Source: an uncultured Porphyromonadaceae bacterium
GTDB taxonomy: Bacteria > Bacteroidota > Bacteroidia > Bacteroidales > Muribaculaceae
Direction: 5' to 3'
Assembly: GCA_947178215.1 (NCBI GenBank)
Contig: CAMWXJ010000004.1
Location: 1 to 64,000, forward strand
DNA: 64,000 nucleotides
Under the pieces are notes generated by a model that was given only the letters and a program-made list of their open reading frames with translations, made no database searches and had not been told where the DNA came from. This document shows positions 37,376-46,550 of the stretch, piece after piece. Position 1 is the first letter of the stretch. Every line of letters begins with the position of its first letter. A program made the translations under genes and the position numbers.

Positions 37376-38236
37376 ATGAAACCATTAAGCATACTGGCAT
37401 CATTAGCCATACTTACAGTCACAGCCGCCTGCTCCGACTCCGACGACTGGACTCCCGGCCCACAGGACTCGCCCGAGGCCGTCGCGTTCTTCCCCGAGCA
37501 GACCGCCTATGTCTATACCATAACTCCCGGAGATAACACTACCGTAGAAGTCACCATAGCGCGTGCCACATCAACAGGCGATGTCACCGTGGCACTCACA
37601 GGCACATGCGACGTGGCGGGCATCTCCATACCCTCGCAGGTAACATTTCTGGACGGAGAGGCCGTAACGTCATTCGCACTCGACTGCTCCTCGATTCCAC
37701 TCCGAAGCAGAGCCAATGTCAGCATCGCAATTGACAATCCGTCGACCTACGGCGCCGGCTCGGCCAACCTCGACCTCACCATCATCTCTACCGCCGGCTG
37801 GGTCAAGGTAGCCACTGTCTACTGTACATTCCAGGCCTACTACAAGCCCATAACCTCCGATCTTATGGTGCTTGACGGAACCAACAACTTCAAGTTAATC
37901 AACTATCTGAACTCGGGCATCGATCTCCCCTTCACACTGACATCGACCAAGTCGCAGGCTATCAATCCCACGGGCAACGCCTACTTCTACCCCGAGGACG
38001 AATACGGATCATGGTGTCTGTACGACGAGACCAACGATACATATCCCATATGGTCGCCTGACGGCGATAGCGAACCCAAAATCTGGGAATCCTACACCTA
38101 CGGCCTGTCATACACCTACATATCTCTTGAAGACGGCTATGGCCAGATAGCCATGGCACCCGACTACGACGACGGGTCGTGGGGCTACAACGATGTCGAC
38201 CTGTCGTTCACAATGGAGTATAACCCTTTTGAGTAA
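37376..38236 (+). CDS. SusCD-linked surface lipoprotein 1
   Basis: A 286-residue lipoprotein with Cys19 followed by SDSDDW, an acidic lipoprotein export signal typical of surface display in Bacteroidota. The N-terminal half looks like an immunoglobulin-type beta domain (VEVTIARATSTGDVTVALTG). The C-terminal half (about 145-286) carries LINYLNSGIDLPFTL, which matches a segment of the next gene's product (LLNWYNGGTSLDFSF). It is in the position of SusE/SusF-like binding proteins, 36 bases after SusD. No enzyme motif is seen. The ligand is unknown. Confidence 0.75.
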   Translation: MKPLSILASLAILTVTAACSDSDDWTPGPQDSPEAVAFFPEQTAYVYTITPGDNTTVEVTIARATSTGDVTVALTGTCDVAGISIPSQVTFLDGEAVTSFALDCSSIPLRSRANVSIAIDNPSTYGAGSANLDLTIISTAGWVKVATVYCTFQAYYKPITSDLMVLDGTNNFKLINYLNSGIDLPFTLTSTKSQAINPTGNAYFYPEDEYGSWCLYDETNDTYPIWSPDGDSEPKIWESYTYGLSYTYISLEDGYGQIAMAPDYDDGSWGYNDVDLSFTMEYNPFE

Positions 38237-38244
38237 TACGCGCC

Positions 38245-39639
38245 ATGAAATACATCAAGCTTTATCACACCATATCACTCAGCGCTATTCTGGCACTGAC
38301 ACCCGTCGCCCTCACTTCGTGTGACGACGACACCGACCCAACCCCGATTGCGTCGACATCACAGCTCACGTCGGGCGCCGTCACCTACAATTCGCTTTCG
38401 TTCACATGGGAGCCTGTCGACAACGCCGTGCAGTATGGCTGTCAGCTCACCGATGCCAACGGCGAGGCGGTCGACGCCAAGGTGACGAAATCCACATCAG
38501 TGACTTTCACCGGCCTCGAAGCCGCCACCACCTACACACTCAACGTGTGGGCCTACGCGGCTGTCGGCGGTCCTTACGCCACCTCCGAACCGGTGACAAT
38601 CACAGCCACCACCACTGCACTCTCGCAGCTCGCAGCGCCTCATGTCGCAATCGACAACCGCGCCGGCACCGTGACGGCGTCGTGGAACGCCGTAGAGGGC
38701 GCAACCTCATATCAGGTGACACTCGCCCTCGACGGAGAAACTCTTAGCAGCAGCGAGGAGACCGGCACCTCATATTCATGGAGCGGCCTCGAAAAAGGCA
38801 ATTACATAGTTACAGTCCGTGCCATATCGACCATAGCCGGCTATGAGCCTATAAGCGCCCCCGCACAAGCCACATTCGTCATAGACAGAGCCGAGATATG
38901 GCGCGCCGAGGGCACATATACCCGCTCCACCGACGGCGCCAAGTGGGGCGCAACGCTCGTGGCTTATTCCGACGACACCTATCAGCTCCTCAACTGGTAC
39001 AACGGTGGCACGTCGCTCGACTTCTCGTTCGACCCCACAGTCGACGAGGAGGAGCGGTTCGCGCTCATCGGCGACTATGAGTACGACTACAACACCGGCG
39101 CCTACTACGTGCCCACCGGCCTCGCCTCGCCCGCTACCGTACCCGTTTACACCTGGTACGGCTACTCCAACCTCGCAGGCGACAGGAAGAGCGGAGAAAT
39201 AAGCCTCTATATCTACGACACCAACTCGTTTGACATATTCACATGGGACACTTCGGCCGCAGGCATCACCGCCGACGACCTCGCGGGCACGTGGAGCAGC
39301 GTACAGACCGGACTGGAATATGACTGGGACACCGACAGCTGGCCCGATTTCAACTACTCACAGTCAGTCACCGTGACGAAGATTGATGACAAGACCGTGT
39401 CGTTTGACGGCATCATCTGGAGCGGCTACACTCTCGTCGGCACTATCGACAGCGCTTCCCGCACCATCACCATCAAGCCTCAGGAATGGGGCTACTACAC
39501 CTTCGGCGCCGAAGACGACGTCAACGGCTCAGTCGTGGCTACCATTGAGGATAACGGCAACATACGCCTCGCCGGCTTCACCGCATGGTACATGGGCTAC
39601 ACTTATTACTATGATACCGAAGTCATCATGTCGCGCTGA
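38245..39639 (+). CDS. SusCD-linked surface lipoprotein 2 with FN3-like domains
   Basis: A 464-residue lipoprotein with Cys26 followed by DDDTDP, a surface-export signal. Two fibronectin III-like domains span about 35-125 and 130-215 (LSFTWEPVDNAVQYGCQL, VTASWNAVEGATSYQVTL). A beta-rich module follows with YQLLNWYNGGTSLDFSFD, shared with the preceding lipoprotein. The final 110 residues form another strand-rich domain. It lies 8 bases after lipoprotein 1 and is followed by a strong terminator. It is probably a ligand-binding surface protein rather than an enzyme. Confidence 0.76.
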   Translation: MKYIKLYHTISLSAILALTPVALTSCDDDTDPTPIASTSQLTSGAVTYNSLSFTWEPVDNAVQYGCQLTDANGEAVDAKVTKSTSVTFTGLEAATTYTLNVWAYAAVGGPYATSEPVTITATTTALSQLAAPHVAIDNRAGTVTASWNAVEGATSYQVTLALDGETLSSSEETGTSYSWSGLEKGNYIVTVRAISTIAGYEPISAPAQATFVIDRAEIWRAEGTYTRSTDGAKWGATLVAYSDDTYQLLNWYNGGTSLDFSFDPTVDEEERFALIGDYEYDYNTGAYYVPTGLASPATVPVYTWYGYSNLAGDRKSGEISLYIYDTNSFDIFTWDTSAAGITADDLAGTWSSVQTGLEYDWDTDSWPDFNYSQSVTVTKIDDKTVSFDGIIWSGYTLVGTIDSASRTITIKPQEWGYYTFGAEDDVNGSVVATIEDNGNIRLAGFTAWYMGYTYYYDTEVIMSR

Positions 39640-39676
39640 CACCGGCCGACACTGACAGCAGCTTACCGATTACCGT

Positions 39677-39720
39677 AGCGGGCGCAAGGCAAGATGATTG
39701 CCATGCGCCCGCTCCTTTTT
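39677..39720 (+). terminator. Rho-independent terminator of the SusCD locus
   Basis: A 9-base perfect stem (AGCGGGCGC with GCGCCCGCT), extended by GGCA/TGCC inside the loop, and then CCTTTTT. Confidence 0.82.
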
Positions 39721-39730
39721 CCGCCGTTTG

Positions 39731-39762
39731 TTGCCGCATTTAGGGATTTTTGCGTAACTTTG
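39731..39762 (+). promoter_or_regulatory. promoter of the PEP-synthase-like gene
   Basis: TTG at 39731-39733 and TAACTTTG at 39755-39762 have a 21-base spacer. The leader to the ATG at 39812 is about 45 bases. Both boxes fit the Bacteroidota consensus. Confidence 0.62.
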
Positions 39763-39811
39763 TGGCTTATAAACCTCTTTTCAGTCACGGTCAAACTATC
39801 ACGCAGCGTAT

Positions 39812-42808
39812 ATGAATGAAGACGCATTGAGCCGGCTCATCCTTAAAGACACGGCGTTTCAGGAGCTGATGCAGAAGCGCATCCACAATGTATTGCTTGT
39901 GGCATCGCCCTACGACGCCTTCATGATGGAGGAGGACGGCCGCATCGAAGAGCAGCTCTATTTCGAGTATGTGTCGCTCAACCTCTCGTCGCCACCCCGC
40001 GTCACTCAGGTGTCGGGAACCGACAGTGCGCTCAGTGCTATTTCCGACAAGCAGTTTGACCTCGTCATACTGATGCCCGGCGCCGATATGGTAACCGAGA
40101 CCATGGCCGGCGCAAAGGCAATAAAGGCAGTACAGCCGGAGGTGCCTATCGTCGTGCTCACTCCGTTTAGCCGCGAGGTGTCGCGCCGCCTCGCCAACGA
40201 GGACCTGTCGGCCGTAGACTATGTGTTCTCATGGCTCGGCAACGTCGACCTCCTGCTCGCCATTATCAAGCTGCTCGAAGACCGCATGAACGCCGAGTAC
40301 GACATCAACACCGTGGGCGTACAGATGATTATGCTTGTCGAGGACTCCGTGCGCTTCTACTCATCGGTGCTCCCCCATGTGTACAAGAACCTCCTCAAAC
40401 AAAGCCGCGACGCCTCCACCGAAGCCCTCAATGCACACGAGCAGATGCTCCGCATGCGTGGACGCCCGAAGGTGATGCTCGCACGCGACTATGAGGAAGC
40501 CGCCGCCCTGTTCGACAAGTACGGCAGCAACATGCTCGGCGTGATAAGCGACGTGTCGTTTCAGCGTGAGGGGACCAAGGACCGTCAGGCCGGAATCCGC
40601 CTTACGCATCTCATCCGCAAGCGCCGGCCCCACCTGCCCATAATACTCGAATCATCGGAGAGCGAGAACCGTGCCGCAGCCGAAGAGCTACACTGCGTGT
40701 TTCTCGACAAAAACTCCAAGAAGCTGCCGGTCGACCTTTCCAAGGCTATAAACGACCGTTTTGGCTTCGGCGACTTCGTCATCACCGACCCTGAGACGGG
40801 CAAGGAGGTGACACGGATTACCTCGCTCAAAGACCTGCAATATCATATCTTCGACATTCCGGCTGAGGCACTGCTGCATCACGCGTCGAGCAACGACATC
40901 TCGCGCTGGCTCTACTCGCGCGCATTGTTCCCGATAGCCAACGTGGTGCGTGAACACCGCTCCACGTCAATCGACGACATCCCAGCCGCCCGTCAGCTCT
41001 TCTTTGACCTCATAGTCAAATACCGCAAGATGAAAAACCGCGGCGTTGTGGCGGTGTTCAAGAAGGACCGTTTCGACCATTACTCCAACTTCGCCCGCAT
41101 AGGCGAGGGATCGCTTGGAGGCAAAGGCCGTGGTCTCGCTTTCGTCGACCAGATAATCAAGAAAAATCCCATCTGCGACAACTTCCCCGGAGGCGCCACC
41201 ATCAGCATCCCGCGCACAGTGGTGCTATGCACCGACATCTTCGACGAGTTCATGGCCACAAACAACCTATATCCCGTGGCCCTGAGCGACCTGCTCGACT
41301 CTGAGATTCTGCGCACTTTCCTCCAGGCGCGACTGCCGCAGCGGCTCATCGAGGACTTCTTCGCACTCATGGAGGTTGTCGACACTCCGCTCGCCGTGCG
41401 CTCGTCGTCGCTGCTTGAAGACAGCCACTATCAGCCTTTTGCAGGCATCTACTCCACCTATATGGTACCGCGCGTGCCCGACCGCTACGAGATGCTCAAA
41501 ATGCTCTCCGATGCTATCAAGGGGGTCTACGCCTCAGTGTTCTACGCCGACTCCAAGGCTTACATGAACGCCACTTCAAATGTCATCGACCAGGAAAAAA
41601 TGGCCGTCATCATTCAGGAAGTCGTGGGGCGCGACGTGCCGGGGCTCGGCTATTTCCCGTCGTTTGCCGGCGTGGGCCGCTCGCTCAACTACTACCCCGT
41701 CGGACTCGAACGACCCGAAGAAGGCGTAGCCGAGATAGCCGTGGGCCTCGGCAAATATATCGTCGACGGCGGCCTCAGCCTCCGCTTCTCACCGGCTCAT
41801 CCTGCCGCCGTGGTGCAGACATCCGACCTCGAACTCGCCCTGCGCGATACCCAGACCACGCTCCTTGCACTCGACACCGCTGAAAAACCGATAGATTTCA
41901 GCGTCGACGACGGCTTCAATCTGCGCAAGGTTACAGTGCGTGCCGCCGCCGAAGCGGGAGCCCTGCGGCTTATGGTATCAAGTTACGACCACGAGAACTA
42001 CCGTCTGCTCGACTACGATACTGGCCGCGGACGACGCGTGGTGACGTTCAACAACATACTCAAACACGACGCGTTCCCGCTCGCCAAAGCCGTCGACTTC
42101 ATGCTCACCACCGGTCAGGCCGAAATGGGCCGCCCGGTAGAGATAGAGTTTGCATGCATTCTCGACGACCCGTCAGCCGACATCAAGGGCCGGCTATACT
42201 GGCTTCAGATACGTCCTATCGTCAACAAGAGCGAGCAGGTCGACGAACATCTTCTCAACCTCCCTCCAGACAAGCTACTGCTACGAAGCGCAACGGCACT
42301 CGGCAACGGCACCTCCAACGACGTACAGACCGTGGTGTATGTGCGCCCCGAACACTTCGACTCATCGGGCAACCCCATGCTTGCGCGCGAGATTGAAAAA
42401 ATCAACCGCGACATGACCGCACGAGGAGAGAACTACATACTGATAGGCCCCGGACGATGGGGGTCGAGCGACCCGTCGCTCGGCATCCCCGTAAAGTGGC
42501 CCAATATATCGCAGGCGCGTCTCATAGTCGAAAACTCACTCCCGGGCTACCGCGTAGAGCCGAGCCAGGGCACACACTTCTTTCAGAACCTCACCTCCAT
42601 GGGTGTAGGCTACTTCACCGTCGACGAGAACGCCGGCACCGGTTTCTGCAACTTCGACCGCCTCAACGAGCAGGCAGCAGAGTACGAGAGCGACACGCTC
42701 CGCGTGGTGCGCTTCGACGAGCCGTTTGTCATCGGCATCGATGGCCGCAAGGGCCTCGGCGTTGTGGCATGGCCCGGCGAAGTCGCTACCCCCAACCTCC
42801 TGCCTTAA
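39812..42808 (+). CDS. receiver-domain and PEP/pyruvate-binding-domain protein of unknown role
   Basis: This 998-residue protein combines signalling and ATP-grasp modules. Residues about 25-165 look like a receiver domain whose phospho-acceptor position is degenerate (FDLVILMPGADM). Residues about 170-310 look like a second receiver with acidic VEDS, a candidate acceptor in VISDVSF and a Lys in FLDKNSK. From about 425 the pyruvate,phosphate dikinase/PEP-synthase ATP-grasp follows: RIGEGSLGGKGRGLAFVDQ, VRSSSLLEDSHYQPFAGIY and YWLQIRPIV. The phosphohistidine domain (TxxGGxTSH) and PEP barrel are absent. Near 890-960 are GPGRWGSSDPSLGIPV and GTHFFQNL. The substrate is unknown. The coiled-coil gene follows after 23 bases. 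Confidence 0.82.
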   Translation: MNEDALSRLILKDTAFQELMQKRIHNVLLVASPYDAFMMEEDGRIEEQLYFEYVSLNLSSPPRVTQVSGTDSALSAISDKQFDLVILMPGADMVTETMAGAKAIKAVQPEVPIVVLTPFSREVSRRLANEDLSAVDYVFSWLGNVDLLLAIIKLLEDRMNAEYDINTVGVQMIMLVEDSVRFYSSVLPHVYKNLLKQSRDASTEALNAHEQMLRMRGRPKVMLARDYEEAAALFDKYGSNMLGVISDVSFQREGTKDRQAGIRLTHLIRKRRPHLPIILESSESENRAAAEELHCVFLDKNSKKLPVDLSKAINDRFGFGDFVITDPETGKEVTRITSLKDLQYHIFDIPAEALLHHASSNDISRWLYSRALFPIANVVREHRSTSIDDIPAARQLFFDLIVKYRKMKNRGVVAVFKKDRFDHYSNFARIGEGSLGGKGRGLAFVDQIIKKNPICDNFPGGATISIPRTVVLCTDIFDEFMATNNLYPVALSDLLDSEILRTFLQARLPQRLIEDFFALMEVVDTPLAVRSSSLLEDSHYQPFAGIYSTYMVPRVPDRYEMLKMLSDAIKGVYASVFYADSKAYMNATSNVIDQEKMAVIIQEVVGRDVPGLGYFPSFAGVGRSLNYYPVGLERPEEGVAEIAVGLGKYIVDGGLSLRFSPAHPAAVVQTSDLELALRDTQTTLLALDTAEKPIDFSVDDGFNLRKVTVRAAAEAGALRLMVSSYDHENYRLLDYDTGRGRRVVTFNNILKHDAFPLAKAVDFMLTTGQAEMGRPVEIEFACILDDPSADIKGRLYWLQIRPIVNKSEQVDEHLLNLPPDKLLLRSATALGNGTSNDVQTVVYVRPEHFDSSGNPMLAREIEKINRDMTARGENYILIGPGRWGSSDPSLGIPVKWPNISQARLIVENSLPGYRVEPSQGTHFFQNLTSMGVGYFTVDENAGTGFCNFDRLNEQAAEYESDTLRVVRFDEPFVIGIDGRKGLGVVAWPGEVATPNLLP

Positions 42809-42831
42809 ATAATCCGTCATCACCCGATACC

Positions 42832-44247
42832 ATGTCACTATTCAGAAAACTTCGACGCTCTATGGGCTTCGGCTCCGACGAGGACGACAATACACTCTTT
42901 GACGACGACCAGGCTCCCGCTGACACCGAGCCGGAACTGACGCCGGCACCGACACAGCCAACCCCTCCCGACACGGAACCCGCCTCTGTGGAGACTATCG
43001 CCGCCGACATAATGGCCGGAGTGGTGGAGATGTTCAACTCGTTTCAGCCTGAGTTCATTGCCCGCTGCCTCGACCCGATGAGGCAACAAAAGCTGCTCGC
43101 CGAGCAGATGGCACCCGCACTGAAAGAGCGGATAGCATCGCTCATCGACACCGAGCGGCAGCGCGCCGCTCAGGAGACCGCCAACGAGCGCCGCGACCTC
43201 GACAATGACCTGCGCCGACTGCGCGAACGCAACGCCGACCTGGAAAAGCGCCGCGACGAGCTCAAAGAGGACAAGCTTTCAAGCTCGCGCCAGCAACGAG
43301 CATTCAAGGAGCGCATCCACGACCTCGAATCAAAAAACGAGCAGCTCGCCGCCGAAAAGGAGCAGCTCGAACTTGAAGTGCGCTCCATGAGCAACCGCCT
43401 GCGCGCCGCCGAGGTCAGCGCTTCTGCCGGGAAGCAGCCCGCCGAACCGGCGCCCGACAACACCCGCCTCAACGAGCTTATCGAAAAGCACCGCGAGGAG
43501 ACGGCAGCCCTCACCGAGCGCCTCGCCGAAGCCAAAGAGAAGGTGAAGGAAGCCGAAGAGCGTCTTAAAGCGGCCGAACTGCACGCCGCCGACGCTGCGA
43601 CGAAAGCCGCACAGGCCGAGGCTAAAGCGGTCGAGGCGGAAGCCAGAGCAGCCCAGGCCGAACAAGCGGCCAAAGCCGGTAATGCGTCTGACTCGGAAGA
43701 GATGGCCCGCCTCACCGCCGAAGTGGCCGAATCGCGCTCCACCATCCAGCGGCTCAGCGACTCGATAGTACGCAAGGACTCGCGCCTGAATGAGATGAAA
43801 GCCAAGCTCGGCAAAATCGACGACCTCAATCGCAAGATAGAGCAGCTCGAAGCCGACAACCGTTCGCTCAAATCCACAATCGAAAACAATCTTTTCGAGC
43901 ACTCGATACAGATGTCGCAACTGCGCCGCGAAATGGAGGAGAGCAAGCCACGCCGGGGACGTCCGCGCAAAAAGCGCTCACTGCCCGACGACGCCGAAGT
44001 CGAGGCCTTGACAACAAAAGAGAAGCCCTCGCCCGAAACCACCAAAGAGAAGCCCGCCGATCCGGCTGTACTTCGCATCACGGCTATCGACGAGCATATC
44101 GAGGGGAGTGAGTGGCTCGTAGCACCCACACCCGAAGAACTGCAAGCACCCGCGGTGGCATCCGAGCCCTCCGACGACTTCGGCTATCACGCTCCATCGC
44201 GCTCGGCATCGCGCGCCGACGACCCCAACCAGCTCACGCTGTTCTAA
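42832..44247 (+). CDS. coiled-coil protein with AT-hook-like patch and C-terminal clamp motif
   Basis: I do not recognise this 471-residue cytosolic protein. It has an acidic/proline N-terminus (about 15-60), a short folded segment (VVEMFNSFQPEFIARCLDP), a long coiled coil (about 100-365) with many Glu, Lys and Ala, and a basic patch PRRGRPRKKRS (near 373-383) that resembles an AT-hook. The last residues are NQLTLF. QL(S/D/T)LF is the classic peptide that docks onto the bacterial sliding clamp. Together these suggest a DNA-associated scaffold that reaches the replication clamp. It lies 23 bases after the PEP-synthase-like gene. The real start is ATG 42832; the longer overlapping frame is an extension into the previous gene. 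Confidence 0.75.
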   Translation: MSLFRKLRRSMGFGSDEDDNTLFDDDQAPADTEPELTPAPTQPTPPDTEPASVETIAADIMAGVVEMFNSFQPEFIARCLDPMRQQKLLAEQMAPALKERIASLIDTERQRAAQETANERRDLDNDLRRLRERNADLEKRRDELKEDKLSSSRQQRAFKERIHDLESKNEQLAAEKEQLELEVRSMSNRLRAAEVSASAGKQPAEPAPDNTRLNELIEKHREETAALTERLAEAKEKVKEAEERLKAAELHAADAATKAAQAEAKAVEAEARAAQAEQAAKAGNASDSEEMARLTAEVAESRSTIQRLSDSIVRKDSRLNEMKAKLGKIDDLNRKIEQLEADNRSLKSTIENNLFEHSIQMSQLRREMEESKPRRGRPRKKRSLPDDAEVEALTTKEKPSPETTKEKPADPAVLRITAIDEHIEGSEWLVAPTPEELQAPAVASEPSDDFGYHAPSRSASRADDPNQLTLF

Positions 44248-44298
44248 CCCAACCCGAAAAAAACCAATCATCACACCACCCTATACACTGTAAAAAAT

Positions 44299-46515
44299 AT
44301 GATACTCCGACACCTGTCGACCGTAATCATCGCTCTTGCAGCAGTCATCTCGGCATCGGCCGCTACAAGCGACTATGCCCCAAACAATAAGAACCGCTTT
44401 GCCGGCATTGAGAAATATACCGGCTGGGAACGCGCCCCACGCTATCCGGCCCGATACAATTACGAGCCCGACGGCAAAACCTATCTCCAACTCTCGACCG
44501 ACGGCCGCAAACTCGTGAAATTCGACACCCGCTCAGGCAAAGAACTGGAAACAATCCTCGACCTCGGAAATACCCGTGAGACCACTCTCGAATCAATCCA
44601 GGGCTACAAGGTTAGCGACCGCGGCGACAAAATTCTCGTGTGGCGCAACAGCCGTTCCATCTACCGCCGCTCGTTTGACGCCGAATACTACGTCTACGAG
44701 GTGCGAACACGCCAGCTTCGTCCTCTGTCGACCGACCACAAGCGTCAGCGCGCCCCAATCATCTCGCCCGACGGACGCATGGTGGCTTTTGTAGCCGAAG
44801 ACAACAACATCTACCTCAAAAAACTCGACTACTGGACCGAGATAGCCGTCACCACCGACGGCAAAATCAACTCGATCATCAACGGTGTGCCCGACTGGGT
44901 GTACGAGGAGGAGTTCACTACCGCCGAGTCGATGACCTGGTCGCCCGACAACGCGCAACTCTGTTTCATACGCTACGATGAAAGCCAAGTGCCTATGTTC
45001 AGCTTCCCACTCTACGAGAGCGGCTGCAACCCCAATCCCGCCTACGCCCTCTATCCCGGCGACTTCACCTATAAATATCCCGTGGCCGGTCAACCCAACT
45101 CGGTAGTGAGCGTACACTCCTACGATGTCGAGACCCGCAAGACAAAGAAAATAGAGCTCCCCGACAGCCGCATCGAGTATATCCCCCGCATCACCTACGC
45201 ATTCTCACCCGAACGCCTTATAGTGGTGACGCTCAACCGCGAGCAGACCCGCATGGAAATCTATGCCGCCAACCCCAAGACCACCGTCGTAAAGAGCCTT
45301 ATGGTGGAGGAGGCCGACGCATGGCTCTCGACCGACACCTACGAGGCTATCCACTACTACCCCGACTTCTTCACCGTACTCTCAAGCCGCACCGGCTACG
45401 ATCACATTTATCAGTACGGCTACTCCGGCTCCCTGATGAAGCAGATTACATCGGGCGACTATGACGTGACCTCATATTACGGCTACGACCCCGTGAAGCG
45501 CTGCCACTACTACCAGTCGACAGCCCACGGCGCTATCAACCGCACCGTGAGCCGCCTCGACGCCAAAGGCCGCGTGACCGACCTCTCGCCTGCCGAGGGC
45601 ACAGCATCGGCGGCATTCAGCCCCGACTATTCGTTCTACACCCTCACTTACAGCTCAGCCACCGAGCCCCCGGTAGTGACGTTTGTCAACGCCTCCAACG
45701 ACAAGGTCGTCAAGACCCTCGAAGACAACGCCGCCTACAAAGAGCGCTGGGCCGGCGCATCGAAGCGCGAGTTCTTCACCATGCAGAGCGACGGCTACAC
45801 CCTCAACGGCTGGATGCTCAAACCCGCCGACTTCAACCCCTCGAAGCGCTATCCGGTGGTGATGTACCAGTATTCGGGCCCGGGTTCCCAGGAGGTGCTC
45901 AACAGTTGGAGCATAGGCTGGGCCAACTATTTCACCACCCAAGGCTATATTATCGTGTGTGTCGACGGACGCGGCACCGGCGGACGCGGACGCGAGTTCA
46001 TGACATGCGTCTACAAGAATCTCGGCCACTACGAGAGCATCGACCAGGTCAACGCCGCCAAGTATGCCGCTTCGCTCCCCTACGTCGACCCCTCGCGCAT
46101 AGGCATCTTCGGCTGGAGCTTCGGCGGCTATGAAACACTCATGGCCTCATCGCAACCCGACGCGCCTTACGCCGCCGCGGTAGCCGTAGCACCCGTCACC
46201 GACTGGCGCTACTATGACACCGTATATGCCGAGCGCTATATGCTCACCCCCCAGATGAACCCCGACGGATACGTAACCTCGGCCCCGCTCAACCGCGCCG
46301 ACATGGTACGCTGCCCGCTCCTCATCATGCACGGCACTGCTGACGACAACGTACACTTCTCTAACGCAGTGGAATACGTAGCACGTCTGCAAAACGCCGG
46401 CGGTTGGTGCGATATGTATATCTTCCCCAACCAAAACCACAGCATAGGCGCCTGCGGCATGCAGACTGTGGTCTATGCTCGTATGCTCGAATACTTCAAC
46501 AGCCAGATGAAGTAA
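44299..46515 (+). CDS. dipeptidyl peptidase IV (S9B)
   Basis: A 738-residue periplasmic serine peptidase with a signal peptide (about 1-22). The beta-propeller shows PDWVYEEEF, whose double Glu binds the substrate amino terminus, and WSPDNAQLCFIRYDES. The hydrolase domain has the catalytic Ser607 in GWSFGG, Asp682 in TADDNVHF and His714 in QNHSI. DPP-IV removes Xaa-Pro or Xaa-Ala dipeptides, which fits the POT transporter elsewhere in the window. The segment DGRGTGGRGREF is typical of the family. It stands 51 bases after the coiled-coil gene. Confidence 0.95.
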   Translation: MILRHLSTVIIALAAVISASAATSDYAPNNKNRFAGIEKYTGWERAPRYPARYNYEPDGKTYLQLSTDGRKLVKFDTRSGKELETILDLGNTRETTLESIQGYKVSDRGDKILVWRNSRSIYRRSFDAEYYVYEVRTRQLRPLSTDHKRQRAPIISPDGRMVAFVAEDNNIYLKKLDYWTEIAVTTDGKINSIINGVPDWVYEEEFTTAESMTWSPDNAQLCFIRYDESQVPMFSFPLYESGCNPNPAYALYPGDFTYKYPVAGQPNSVVSVHSYDVETRKTKKIELPDSRIEYIPRITYAFSPERLIVVTLNREQTRMEIYAANPKTTVVKSLMVEEADAWLSTDTYEAIHYYPDFFTVLSSRTGYDHIYQYGYSGSLMKQITSGDYDVTSYYGYDPVKRCHYYQSTAHGAINRTVSRLDAKGRVTDLSPAEGTASAAFSPDYSFYTLTYSSATEPPVVTFVNASNDKVVKTLEDNAAYKERWAGASKREFFTMQSDGYTLNGWMLKPADFNPSKRYPVVMYQYSGPGSQEVLNSWSIGWANYFTTQGYIIVCVDGRGTGGRGREFMTCVYKNLGHYESIDQVNAAKYAASLPYVDPSRIGIFGWSFGGYETLMASSQPDAPYAAAVAVAPVTDWRYYDTVYAERYMLTPQMNPDGYVTSAPLNRADMVRCPLLIMHGTADDNVHFSNAVEYVARLQNAGGWCDMYIFPNQNHSIGACGMQTVVYARMLEYFNSQMK

Positions 46516-46550
46516 ACAGAAGCCGGTGCGGCCTTGTTTAACATAGACGT

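Noticed and set aside
32403-39639. Full polysaccharide utilisation locus
   Set aside because: No glycoside hydrolase, lyase, sulfatase or hybrid sensor lies in or next to it. Only the transport and binding parts are supported.
39812-42808. Ordinary phosphoenolpyruvate synthase
   Set aside because: The phosphohistidine domain and PEP-binding barrel are missing, and receiver-like domains replace the usual N-terminus.
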